From: Phaeobacter porticola
GTDB lineage: Bacteria > Pseudomonadota > Alphaproteobacteria > Rhodobacterales > Rhodobacteraceae
Assembly (NCBI RefSeq): GCF_001888185.1
Contig: NZ_CP016364.1
Span: forward strand, 2,232,001-2,296,000
Direction: 5' to 3'
Length of the DNA stretch: 64,000 nt
A model generated the notes under the pieces. That model ran no database searches. It had not been told where the DNA came from and worked only from the letters and a program-made list of their open reading frames with translations. Within the stretch, counting starts at the first letter, position 1. Each line of letters opens with the position of its first letter. Shown piece after piece: positions 17,646 to 26,217 of the stretch. The position numbers and the translations under genes were made by a program.

Positions 17646-17680
17646 ACCTCGTCTCCTTTGGTGCAGTAAATGCGATCAAA

Positions 17681-17705
17681 GGGCCGGCATCAAACCGCGA
17701 CAGGT
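17681..17705 (-). repeat. IS3 right terminal inverted repeat
   Basis: This is the partner of the repeat at 16234-16258. It ends CCGCGACAGGT; if the terminal dinucleotide is CA, the IS ends at 17702. Confidence 0.8.
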
Positions 17706-18372
17706 ACAGACCTGCCTGGGACGCAATCGAAGCCAACCTCAAAAACCTGCCGGGCAACAGGCGTGGCGCTTTGCCCCAGACACGACGGAGCGTTTCGAGG
17801 GTGAGAATGATTTTACAGCCCGCGCTTTGAAAGATACGCAATACCTGTCGCGTATCGCTCGCGGTTATCTTGATGCGCTCTATGACGGGGTAGACGGCAA
17901 AAGCCACGTCTGGGTTGTGCCCGGCCGCCTGACCGAAAGGCTGCGCCGCCATTGGGGGTTGAACAGCCTGCTGCCCGACAAGGATGGCGCGGTCAAATCC
18001 AAGAACCGCACCGATCACCGCCACCATGCAATCGATGCCGCCGTTGTTGCGGCCACGGATCGCTCCTTGATCAAGCGGATCAGCCAGATGGCGCAAAAAG
18101 ACGAAGTGAACGGCGCCGAAGATGTCGCCCGCTCCGTTCGCCCCCCATGGGAGGGATTCCGTGCCGATATAGAAGCGCAACTGAACCGCATCATCGTTAG
18201 CCACCGCGCCGATCACGGGCGCATCGATCTGGCAGCACGCAAGGCCGGACGGGACAGTACTTCGGGGCAGCTGCACAACGATACCGCCTATGGGGTGGGC
18301 GAAGGCAGTTCAGTCGTCAGCCGCAAACCGCTCCTGTCGCTTAGCTTGCCCCGATTCTCGCCAAGCCTTTAG
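17706..18372 (+). pseudogene. cas9: Remnant of a type II (probably II-C) cas9: RuvC-III region
   Basis: Only the C-terminal third of a Cas9 is left. Readable segments are RPAWDAIEANLKNLPGN, then, after a one-base frameshift near 17760, WRFAPDTTERFEGEND, FTARALKDTQYLSRIARGYL, VVPGRLTERLRRHWGL, the RuvC-III signature NRTDHRHHAIDAAVVAAT, and GQLHNDTAYGVGEGSSVVSRKPL. The HHAID motif contains the catalytic His and Asp of Cas9 RuvC. HNH, bridge helix, RuvC-I and RuvC-II are gone on the left (IS end at 17705), and the PAM-interacting part is lost after 18372. No cas1, cas2, tracrRNA or array is present in the window. Confidence 0.85.
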
Positions 18373-18387
18373 GCCATCGTTTTTATT

Positions 18388-18413
18388 GGGGCAGGCATCG
18401 CGATGCCTGCCCC
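18388..18413. repeat. Perfect 26-bp palindrome after the TRAP operon
   Basis: GGGGCAGGCATCG is followed directly by its complement, making a 13-bp stem without loop. It lies 7 bases downstream of the TRAP permease stop on the minus strand. There is no T tract on that side, so it is at best an atypical terminator or an mRNA-end hairpin. Confidence 0.55.
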
Positions 18414-18420
18414 AAGTCTA

Positions 18421-20643
18421 TTAGGCAGCTTCGGTTCTTGAGGAAGCTTTGGCACGCGCCAAAATGCCCAACACGACCACAGATCCGACAGCAATCGCGA
18501 TCAGGTTGTTGGAAATCAAAACAAGCCCTGCCATTGTCAGCAGCACCTTTTCGAAAAGGACCAGCTCCCGCTTCCAGAACCCGATGTAAGCCGCCGACAA
18601 CGCAAGGATCGCGAGGATACCGCTGGTCAGGGCCAAGACAAATTCCAGCGGTGAGAAATCGACAAACAGCAGGCTTGGTGCATAGATGAACATGAAAGGC
18701 ACCAGGGCCTTGCCCATCGACAGCCTGAACGCTGTTGTGCCTGTACGCATGGGATCTGCGCGTGAAAGGCCCGCGGCGGCATAGGCTGCAAGGGCAACAG
18801 GTGGCGTCACATCCGCAAGCACGCCGAAGTAGAACACAAAGAAGTGGGTTGCGATCAGCGGCACATCGAACTCTGTCAGGGCGGGGGCCGCGATGGAGGC
18901 CAGAATGATGTAGGTTGGCGTGGTCGGAATGCCCGCCCCCATCAAGATACAGGCGATGGCTACGAAGAAGAGCCCGAAGAACAGCGCGATGGATTTTTCC
19001 GACAGCAGCCCCGTAAAGTCGAGCGCGGTAACAAACGCGGCCAGATCATAAGCCAGCTGCACAACCGCGGCCGAGAACTTGAACCCCAGTCCAGTGAGCG
19101 TCGTGACCCCCAGAAGGAAGCCGACGCAGGCACAGGCGGCGCCGATGGCCAGGGCGAATTTGGCGCCGTCCTCGAAACCGATAACCAGCCGTTTCGGCGT
19201 CAGCACGGTGTCCAGATCCATATCACGGTTGCCCATCTTATGCGCCACCAGCGGGATATAGGAGAAGCCGATGGTCAGCAGAATGCCCCAGAAGGCAGCC
19301 AGAAACGGGGTGTACTGCATCAGCAACAGTGCCACCATGACCCCTAATGGAACCAGCAGGTGCCAGGACCGCTTTAGGACCTGAGCCATTTGCGGGATTT
19401 TGTCGGCAGACATGCCCGCCAGACCCAGCCGTTTGGATTCCAGATGCACCATCAGCAGGATGGCCAGATAGTGAAAGGCCGCCGGAATGATCGCGATCAG
19501 AATGATCTCGTTATAGGGCACGCCCAGCATTTCGGTCATGACAAATGCCGAAGCGCCCATGATCGGCGGCGTGACCTGCCCGCCACAGGATGCCGAGGCC
19601 TCGACAGCACCGGCAAAGCGGCCCGAGAACCCCATTTTCTTCATCAGCGGAATGGTGAAGGCGCCGGTTGTGACCGTATTGGCAATCGGCGAGCCTGAAA
19701 TCATGCCAAAGAAACCGGACGACACGACCGAGACTTTTGCGCTGCCGCCCGAATGCCGGCCTGCGATGATCGTTGCCAGATCGATGAACAGCTGTCCCAG
19801 GCCGCTCATCTGGGCGAGAATGCCAAACAGGACGAAGTGGAACACATAGGTCGCAACCACACCAACGGCTACACCGTAGATGCCCTCGGTACCGACAAAG
19901 AGGTGATTGATAATGCGATCAATCCCATAACCGCGGTGCGCCAGAATGCCAGGCATATAGGGGCCGAACATGGCGTACAGAATGCAAAATGCGCCGATAT
20001 AGGCCAGTGTCGGACCCATGGTGCGGCGGGTGGCTTCGAGCGTCATAACGATGGCAATCAGGCCCATCATGTATTCCTGTGGGCGCGGATCGCCTACATT
20101 CACGATGAAGATGTCCTTGAAAAACACCGCCAGATAGGCCGAGAACCCCGCCCCGAGCGCGGCAAACAGCCAGTCGCGCAGCGCAATCCGGCCCGGTTTT
20201 GCCCCCTTGCCGTTTATGGGTAGAGTCAGGGCCGCCAGCGCGACCATCCCGGCGCTGAAAATATAGGTCGACGGGGTTGGCGGCAGTTGATCAAACAGAT
20301 CAAAGATCAGGAACAGATAGAACGCGGCGAAAACGATAGATGTCCGCCACATGGCCGGGGTCGGCGCGGCGCGTTTGCGCGGGAACACCAGAAACACCAG
20401 GCCCATCACGAATGCAAGGTGGACGGTACGGTGCATGACCTCGTTCAGCAGGCCAAAGCCAGCTGTATAAAGGTGGAACAGAGAAAGGACGACAGAGGTG
20501 ACTGTCACAAGAACTGCGATGGGGCCGGCAATGTCGCGGAAATTTGACTCCGAGTCGAACTCCTTGATCATCGCCTCGATTTCGTCGGGCGACAGGGCTT
20601 GCTCGGCGTCAGCCTGCACTGTTTTCCCATGTTGTTGTGACAT
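18421..20643 (-). CDS. TRAP transporter permease, fused 4TM-12TM type
   Basis: This 740-residue membrane protein corresponds to DctQ and DctM fused in one chain, as usual for TAXI systems. The N-terminal soluble part (about 40 residues, ALSPDEIEAMIKEFD) is followed by many hydrophobic helices. The DctM core shows FGMISGSPIANTVTTGAFTI and GAGIPTTPTYII, which line the substrate path. It uses an ion gradient to import the ligand delivered by the TAXI protein encoded two genes upstream. It starts 4 bases after the DUF1850 stop. Confidence 0.92.
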   Translation of the reverse strand: MSQQHGKTVQADAEQALSPDEIEAMIKEFDSESNFRDIAGPIAVLVTVTSVVLSLFHLYTAGFGLLNEVMHRTVHLAFVMGLVFLVFPRKRAAPTPAMWRTSIVFAAFYLFLIFDLFDQLPPTPSTYIFSAGMVALAALTLPINGKGAKPGRIALRDWLFAALGAGFSAYLAVFFKDIFIVNVGDPRPQEYMMGLIAIVMTLEATRRTMGPTLAYIGAFCILYAMFGPYMPGILAHRGYGIDRIINHLFVGTEGIYGVAVGVVATYVFHFVLFGILAQMSGLGQLFIDLATIIAGRHSGGSAKVSVVSSGFFGMISGSPIANTVTTGAFTIPLMKKMGFSGRFAGAVEASASCGGQVTPPIMGASAFVMTEMLGVPYNEIILIAIIPAAFHYLAILLMVHLESKRLGLAGMSADKIPQMAQVLKRSWHLLVPLGVMVALLLMQYTPFLAAFWGILLTIGFSYIPLVAHKMGNRDMDLDTVLTPKRLVIGFEDGAKFALAIGAACACVGFLLGVTTLTGLGFKFSAAVVQLAYDLAAFVTALDFTGLLSEKSIALFFGLFFVAIACILMGAGIPTTPTYIILASIAAPALTEFDVPLIATHFFVFYFGVLADVTPPVALAAYAAAGLSRADPMRTGTTAFRLSMGKALVPFMFIYAPSLLFVDFSPLEFVLALTSGILAILALSAAYIGFWKRELVLFEKVLLTMAGLVLISNNLIAIAVGSVVVLGILARAKASSRTEAA

Positions 20644-20646
20644 AAA

Positions 20647-21144
20647 CTAGTCTCCCCGCTTCCCGCAGATTTGGAGGCCAATCGATTTGGCATCTAAATC
20701 AGCAAGTGTGATTGTCTGATCCGCTATGTGCAGCGTATTGAGATATTCGCGCTGTATCCGCAGCTGTATCCGATCAAACTGCCTGTCCATTTCCAGAACG
20801 AACTTGCCGTTTTCAAAACGCCAGCCGGTTTCGCCGACATCGCCTGCAAATGATGGAAGCCCGGCGCCATGCGCTTCGAAAACTTCCGCAACCTGATGAA
20901 TTCCGGCCGGTCTTAATTCGTAAATATCAACGACCGGTGTGAGTGACACCGAATGCAGAAACGATAACGAAAAAGCCCCGGATTGGCCCGGTGCATATCT
21001 TGCCAGTTCTGTATCGGTATAGCCCTTGTAGATGCACAGATTATCACCGGCTGCTTCACTCGCGGCCGCATGCGGCAACAGGAGAAGGCCCGCTGCGAAA
21101 GCGAGCCTCCAGGTGCCAAGTGTATGAGCGTTACTGCCCAACAC
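20647..21144 (-). CDS. DUF1850 protein, TRAP-TAXI accessory
   Basis: Starting at the GTG at 21144 (or TTG at 21141), which overlaps the end of the TAXI gene, this gives about 165 residues. It has a signal-like helix (WRLAFAAGLLLLPHAAASEA). It reads LSFLHSVSLTPVVDIYEL and GWRFENGKFVLEM, the pattern of the DUF1850 family, which is nearly always found beside TAXI-TRAP permeases. The role is unknown; it is probably periplasmic or membrane-anchored. Position between receptor and permease supports one operon. Confidence 0.8.
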   Translation of the reverse strand: MLGSNAHTLGTWRLAFAAGLLLLPHAAASEAAGDNLCIYKGYTDTELARYAPGQSGAFSLSFLHSVSLTPVVDIYELRPAGIHQVAEVFEAHGAGLPSFAGDVGETGWRFENGKFVLEMDRQFDRIQLRIQREYLNTLHIADQTITLADLDAKSIGLQICGKRGD

Positions 21145-22108
21145 CGATTTCTTGATAGTATTTGGCCGCACCGGGGTGGACCGGGATGGACACACTCTGC
21201 AGTGCAGTCTCAGCAGCGATTTCGCGGCCTTTCGGGTGCACTTTGCCCAGTGTCTCGGTGTTTTCATACAGAGCTTTGGTGACGGCATAAATAATGTCTT
21301 CGGACACATCCGCGTGGGTCGCCCAGATTGCGCGGACCGCCAGTGTTTCCACATCAGTGTCCACCCCTTTGTACGATCCGGCAGGCAGGATCGAGCTGAC
21401 ATAATAGGGCTGTGTTTCCTGAAGCTTGGCAATGGCAGGCCCGGTCAGCGGCACGATGCGGATCTCATGGCCATTGGCCAATTCGGTCACCGAAGAGGTC
21501 GGCGCACCGGCGGTGATCAGCGAAGCGTCCAGGTTGCCGTCTTTGATCTTCTCAACCGATTGCGAGAAAGAGGAATAATCTTCGGACACATCTTCACGCG
21601 ACATGCCATGGGCCTCGATCAGATCGCCCAGCAGCTGCCACTGGCCAGAACCCGGCGAACCGGAAGAAATCGACTTTCCGACCAGATCTTCGAACTTTTC
21701 AATGCCGGAATCCGCGCGCACAACCAGCTGCACGGTTTCCGGATACAGGGCGCCGATCGCGCGGATGTTCTCGATTTTGCCATCTTCAAACTGGCCGGTG
21801 CCTTTGTAGGCCGCGTCCAGAATGTCTGCGGCGGCGAAGGCGCTTTCGATTTCACCGCGGCTCAGCAGTTTGGTGTTTGCAACAGACGCGTTGCCGGTTT
21901 CCGCGGTTGCCGACAGCTTGGTATCCGGCAGTTCAGCGGTGTTCGAGATCAGCTGAGCAAGCATGCCGCCAAGCGGATAATAGGTGCCGCCGGTACCGCC
22001 GGTCGCAATGCCGAAGAAAGAGCGCGACTGCGCCATGGCTGCCTGACCGGAAAGCCCAGCCAAGGGCAACGCAGCTGCTGAAAGCATAAGAGTTCTGCGA
22101 GTGAGCAT
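21131..22108 (-). CDS. TAXI-family TRAP solute receptor
   Basis: The ATG at 22108 follows CAGGAGGAC and gives 325 residues with a signal peptide (LTRRTLMLSAAALPLAGLSG, cleavage near AMA-QS). The body starts FFGIATGGTGGTYYPLGG, the hallmark of TAXI receptors, and has GSPGSGQWQL. It binds the ligand in the periplasm. TAXI ligands include glutamate-like compounds in some organisms. Divergence from hutG and hutF suggests a histidine-degradation intermediate, but this is inference. Confidence 0.9.
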   Translation of the reverse strand: MLTRRTLMLSAAALPLAGLSGQAAMAQSRSFFGIATGGTGGTYYPLGGMLAQLISNTAELPDTKLSATAETGNASVANTKLLSRGEIESAFAAADILDAAYKGTGQFEDGKIENIRAIGALYPETVQLVVRADSGIEKFEDLVGKSISSGSPGSGQWQLLGDLIEAHGMSREDVSEDYSSFSQSVEKIKDGNLDASLITAGAPTSSVTELANGHEIRIVPLTGPAIAKLQETQPYYVSSILPAGSYKGVDTDVETLAVRAIWATHADVSEDIIYAVTKALYENTETLGKVHPKGREIAAETALQSVSIPVHPGAAKYYQEIGVGQ

Positions 22109-22221
22109 ATTGTCCTCCTGTTGATGCCAACCGGGATTCATCTCGCGACCCGGCATGCAGATCATTGACTCAATCAGTTTTAAATGTCAAAGATGATTTT
22201 CAATATTAAAAAGAGTGGGCC

Positions 22222-23022
22222 ATGGCGACTCCAGATCTGATGACATTCGTAGCGGGATCCACGCCTGTTTTGCTGAATGTGCCGCATGCCGGAACATTGC
22301 TGCCTGGCGAGGTCAAAAGCCGGTTGCGAGAAGACGCGCTGGAGTTGAAGGACACGGATTGGCATATGGATCAGCTGGCGCTGCCCTGCGCCGATCTGGG
22401 CGTCAGCATCCTGGCAGCGGATTATTCACGTTATGTTGTGGATCTGAACCGCTCCGCCGAAGACATGCCTCTTTATTCAGGGCCGACAACCGGTCTGGTG
22501 TCGCAAATCGACTTTGATGGCTGCCCGCTGTATCTGGAAGGCCAGGAACCGGACACAGATGATACGGAGGCGCGCATCCAGTCCTACTGGGCGCCTTATC
22601 ATCAGGCATTGAATGCCGAGATTCAGCGGATCAAGGCGCAGTTCGGCATATGTGTTCTGGTTGACCTGCATTCCATCCGGTCACAGGTTCCCAGACTGTT
22701 TGACGGCGTACTACCGGACTTCAATCTGGGAACCAACAGCGGCGCCAGCACCGCCGCCCGCTTTGAATCCTGCGCTGAAAAATTCCTTCAGTCAGCCAGC
22801 TACAGCTTTGTGAAAAACGGCCGCTTCAAAGGCGGTTACATTACCAGGCATTACGGGCGGCCCAGCCAGAATGTTCACGCTTTGCAACTTGAGATCGCGC
22901 AGGCGACATATATGCGGGAGTACGCTCCGTGGGATCTGGTGGACAACAAGGCGAACAAACTGAAGATCGCGATCAAGGGCCTGGTTTCCGCGTTACTGCA
23001 CGAGCTTGACACCACCGCCTGA
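22222..23022 (+). CDS. hutG: N-formylglutamate deformylase (amidohydrolase)
   Basis: This 266-residue protein hydrolyses N-formyl-L-glutamate to glutamate and formate, the last step of the five-step histidine route. Diagnostic segments are LLNVPHAGTLLP with the metal-binding His, DTDWHMDQL, YSRYVVDLNR and VDLHSIRS. It is the first gene of the rightward operon, starting 113 bases from the divergent TAXI gene. HutF follows after 84 bases. Confidence 0.9.
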   Translation: MATPDLMTFVAGSTPVLLNVPHAGTLLPGEVKSRLREDALELKDTDWHMDQLALPCADLGVSILAADYSRYVVDLNRSAEDMPLYSGPTTGLVSQIDFDGCPLYLEGQEPDTDDTEARIQSYWAPYHQALNAEIQRIKAQFGICVLVDLHSIRSQVPRLFDGVLPDFNLGTNSGASTAARFESCAEKFLQSASYSFVKNGRFKGGYITRHYGRPSQNVHALQLEIAQATYMREYAPWDLVDNKANKLKIAIKGLVSALLHELDTTA

Positions 23023-23106
23023 CCGCTGCCCGAGTCAGCCCTGACGCGGCCGCCCTGCGCAGAGACACACAGCCCACTGCTCCGGCACTGGAACAAAGGA
23101 AGACAA

Positions 23107-24483
23107 ATGATGACGGGTTTTCATTTCAAGCAAGCGCTGACAGACCAGGGCTGGAAAAAGAACGTATCAGCAACGGTTTCGGGCGTCGGCACATTCGAAA
23201 CGCTGGTTCAGGATGACAACCCGAACGGCTATCCGGTGATTGAAAACCCGGTTGTGCCCGGGATGCCGAACCTGCACAGCCACTCCTTCCAGTACGCCAT
23301 GGCCGGTCTGTCCGAGGTGCGCCGCAATCCGGTCGACAGCTTCTGGTCCTGGCGCGAGATGATGTATCGTTTTGCGCATAGCGTATCGCCGGAAGATTTG
23401 CAGGCCATCACAGCAAAGCTGTACATGGACCTGCTGAAGGGCGGCTATACCGAAGTCGTTGAATTCCACTATCTGCACAACGATCTGGATGGCAGCTTTT
23501 ACGCGCGACCAGAGGAACTCTCTGCCGCGGTGATATCCGCAGCAGAACAGACCGGGCTTGGCCTGACACATCTTCCGGTATTTTACGCGCATGCGAACTT
23601 CGGCGGTGTTTCCCCGCAGGATGCGCAGCGGCGCTTTATCAACTCGCGCGATCAATACGCCCTGCTGATCGAGTCCTTGAAACTGCAGCAGGAAAATCAC
23701 AACCTAGGTATTGCACCGCATTCGCTGCGGGCTGTCACCGAAGAGGAAATGACCTGGCTGATGGAGCTTCGGCGGGATCTACTGCCGGGCTGCCCGGTTC
23801 ACATCCATGTCGCGGAACAGACCAAGGAAGTAGACGACAGCCTCGCCCATAGCGGCAAACGCTCTGTGACTGCCCTCATGGATCAGGCGCCGGTGGATGA
23901 GGCATGGTGCCTGATCCACTCTACCCATCTTGATGACAGCGAAGTTGCGGCTATCGCCGCTTCCGGGGCAACCGTGGGCCTGTGCCCACTGACCGAATCG
24001 AACCTTGGCGATGGAATTTTCCGTGCTGTCGATTTTCTGACCGCGGATGGCCACTTTGGCATTGGGTCCGACAGCAATATTTGCACCCAACCCATGCAGG
24101 AGCTGCGCACACTGGAATACAGCCAGCGACTGTTGCACCGCCAACGCAATATCCTTTGCTCTGAACACCTGCCGAATGTCGGCAGCTATCTATGGCAAAA
24201 GGCAGCCCATGGTGGGGCGCGGGCCGCCGGGCGCGCTATTGGTCGCATTACTGAGGGCTGCCGCGCAGATTTTGTAGAACTTGGCTACAGCATCGACGGT
24301 ATTATGGCAGCGGTGACACCAGAAGCGGTGCTGGACTTCCATATGTTTGCGGGGCAACAGGCCGAAATCTCAGGCGTGTATGTGGCGGGTCGTCAGATTA
24401 TCCGCGATGGGCACCACCCCCACCAGGCCGCGATTGACGCCAGCTATGTTTCCACTATGCAGCGGCTGGCGCAAAAACTATGA
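23107..24483 (+). CDS. hutF: Formimidoylglutamate deiminase
   Basis: This 458-residue amidohydrolase converts N-formimino-L-glutamate to N-formylglutamate and ammonia, supplying the substrate of HutG. Motifs: PGMPNLHSHSFQYAMAG (HxH metal ligands), EVVEFHYLHND, IHVAEQ and GIGSDSNICTQPMQELR with the catalytic Asp. An AAAGGAAGACAA site lies before the ATG at 23107. hutH, hutU and hutI are not in this window. Confidence 0.92.
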   Translation: MMTGFHFKQALTDQGWKKNVSATVSGVGTFETLVQDDNPNGYPVIENPVVPGMPNLHSHSFQYAMAGLSEVRRNPVDSFWSWREMMYRFAHSVSPEDLQAITAKLYMDLLKGGYTEVVEFHYLHNDLDGSFYARPEELSAAVISAAEQTGLGLTHLPVFYAHANFGGVSPQDAQRRFINSRDQYALLIESLKLQQENHNLGIAPHSLRAVTEEEMTWLMELRRDLLPGCPVHIHVAEQTKEVDDSLAHSGKRSVTALMDQAPVDEAWCLIHSTHLDDSEVAAIAASGATVGLCPLTESNLGDGIFRAVDFLTADGHFGIGSDSNICTQPMQELRTLEYSQRLLHRQRNILCSEHLPNVGSYLWQKAAHGGARAAGRAIGRITEGCRADFVELGYSIDGIMAAVTPEAVLDFHMFAGQQAEISGVYVAGRQIIRDGHHPHQAAIDASYVSTMQRLAQKL

Positions 24484-24490
24484 CTGGGGC

Positions 24491-25246
24491 ATGACGAAAG
24501 ACAAAAAATACCAATCGAACTCGCTGCTTCGGGGGTTGAAAATCCTCGAAGCCTTTGGCGCAGGCAGAGCGGAAATGACCCTCTCTCAGATTGCTGAGGA
24601 AATATCTGTCACCAGCTCCGCGGCCTTTCGATTTGTCCACACGTTGGAACAAGAGGGGTTTTTGATAAAAGATGAGAAATCCCGCAATTTCCGACTTGCT
24701 CCGCGCGTGATGGAGCTGGGCTACAGCTATATCAAATCCCTTGACCTGGGCGATGTGGCGGCGTTGCATGCACGTTCCCTGCGCGACATTTCGGGATTTT
24801 CCGTACATGTTGCGGTGCTTGAAAATACTGAAGCGGTCTACATTTACCGGGCGATGTCACCCAGCCCAATGGTTTCAAACATCCCCGTCGGCTCCCGCCT
24901 TCCGGCGTTTGCGACCTCTATGGGCCGCATCATGTTGGCAGACCTCAGCGATGCCGAACTGGATCGCAGGTATGAAGGCTATGCGTTTGAGAAGTTCACG
25001 GATGACACGATAGAAACTCTGTCGGAATTGAAGACCGCCCTAGCAGCAGATCGCAAGCGTGGCTACGTAGCACAAGCGTCGCAACTCGCAGAAGGTACGG
25101 TTGCCATTGCTGCGCCTATTTTTGACCGGTCAAAGCATGTAATCGGGGCAATTAACATTTCCGGGCACCGCAATCAGCTGCTTCCAACAGAGGGTCGGAT
25201 CGAACAAGTGCGCAGTTGCGCATTGCGGATTTCAGAAATGCAATGA
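24491..25246 (+). CDS. IclR-family transcriptional regulator
   Basis: The start is taken at the ATG at 24491, 7 bases after the hutF stop, giving 251 residues. An N-terminal winged HTH (SLLRGLKILEAFGAG, MTLSQIAEEISVTSSAAFRF) is followed by the IclR effector domain (about 80-250: GSRLPAFATSMGRIMLAD, IAAPIFDRSKHVIGAINISG). It probably responds to a histidine-pathway metabolite and controls the divergent TRAP and hut operons. Histidine genes are more often under HutC (GntR family), so an IclR protein here is a local variation. Confidence 0.88.
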   Translation: MTKDKKYQSNSLLRGLKILEAFGAGRAEMTLSQIAEEISVTSSAAFRFVHTLEQEGFLIKDEKSRNFRLAPRVMELGYSYIKSLDLGDVAALHARSLRDISGFSVHVAVLENTEAVYIYRAMSPSPMVSNIPVGSRLPAFATSMGRIMLADLSDAELDRRYEGYAFEKFTDDTIETLSELKTALAADRKRGYVAQASQLAEGTVAIAAPIFDRSKHVIGAINISGHRNQLLPTEGRIEQVRSCALRISEMQ

Positions 25247-25462
25247 AGCGTTACCGAGAGCAGCCGTCTTCGCCGTAGCGTTCCCGTGCACGAAAACTCC
25301 TGTTTGCCGAACTTGCAAGAGCACATTTTGATGTATTCTCTTTTCGTGACCGAAGATGAAGCAGCCATTTGAGAAGACCGCAGCATTGGTCGACATTGGT
25401 CGAAATGGGCTCGCAGTCAGGTTTCGGTGTAGACCGTCGCCATCGCATCAAGCGCGAGACGT

Positions 25463-25771
25463 TTGGACAACCGGCATGACGCCCGCGCCGTGTTCGGTGA
25501 TCAGCGCCGCGAGACGCACACGCTGAAAGACAAATCCAGCAAGGGCGGCAGCCGCGAACTGATCATCGACCCGGATGTACTGATGGACTTTCGGGACACT
25601 CCCTTTCCGTCCGAGACGTTCAGCCTGGTGGTTTTCGACCCACCGCACCTAATCGACTGCGGGCCAAAAAGCTGGCTTGCGCTGAAATACGAGAAGCTGC
25701 GCAACGACTGGCGCGATGACCTACGGCCGGGTTTGTGCGCGTACATTATCATGTTCGGATCACCAAACTGA
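25463..25771 (+). pseudogene. Fragment of a phage/island-type SAM-dependent DNA methyltransferase
   Basis: The frame reads DARAVFGDQRRETHTLKDKS, then IDPDVLMDFRDTPFPSETF, the methylase motif VVFDPPHL, and GPKSWLALKYEKLRNDWRDDL. This is the middle of a small class I methyltransferase common in prophages and integrative elements of alphaproteobacteria. The N-terminal SAM-binding motif and the C-terminal third are missing, and the frame runs into IS66 sequence. It is a remnant of a mobile element. Confidence 0.7.
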
Positions 25772-25841
25772 AGAAGGTGCTCATGCAGCATGAGGGTGGC
25801 CGTCCGGCGAAGGCGCTCTGGTGTGGTTCCGATGCTGCCTG

Positions 25842-25972
25842 CTACGCTGCGATAGCAGCGTAGCGCCATGGCATGAGCTCGTTCAGGCGCGTGATCTTAT
25901 GATCCGCGATCTGGGCCAGAACCCAGGCCATCCAGGCCTGCGGATCTACGCTGTTCATCTTGGCGGCTTTGC
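25842..25972 (-). pseudogene. C-terminal fragment of an IS66-family transposase
   Basis: On the minus strand the sequence reads KMNSVDPQAWMAWVLAQIAD followed by HKITRLNELMPWRYAAIAA and a stop. This is the characteristic IS66 TnpC terminus. Nothing of the catalytic part is present. It adjoins the methyltransferase fragment. Confidence 0.8.
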
Positions 25973-26217
25973 CTCGGCGACCAGCAGATCTGGCGCCTTT
26001 AGTGAGATATCGACCTCATTCCGCGGCTTGACCTCAGGAAACATCTTTGGACGCGCATTCTGAACCGATAGGTTCTGCCAACCAGCTTTACCCGCGTCAT
26101 CACGCTCTCCAAACGCCCTTTGTGTGGCGATTTGCGGGGTGTTTCAATGCCTCATTGCGAGGCAACATTCTGACACTATGTTTTGCAACGATTTTAAATC
26201 CACAAAGGGAGGTTCAC

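Larger units (their letters stand above)
16234..17705 (-). mobile_element. Degenerate IS3-family insertion sequence carrying palindromic inserts
   Basis: The element is bounded by a 25-bp inverted repeat with one mismatch (16234-16258 and 17681-17705, core CCTGTCGCGGTTTGATG). It contains orfA and orfB of an IS3-family transposase on the minus strand, both disrupted. No target duplication is visible (left flank CTGG, right flank ACAG). The left flank is a broken SRAP gene and the right flank a broken cas9. This suggests IS-mediated deletion or recombination between two copies rather than one simple insertion. Confidence 0.85.

Noticed and set aside
15130-18420. CRISPR array, tracrRNA, cas1 or cas2 near the cas9 remnant
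   Set aside because: I looked for regularly spaced direct repeats and Cas1/Cas2-like frames and saw none; the only repeats are the palindromic inserts in the IS, which are not regularly spaced.
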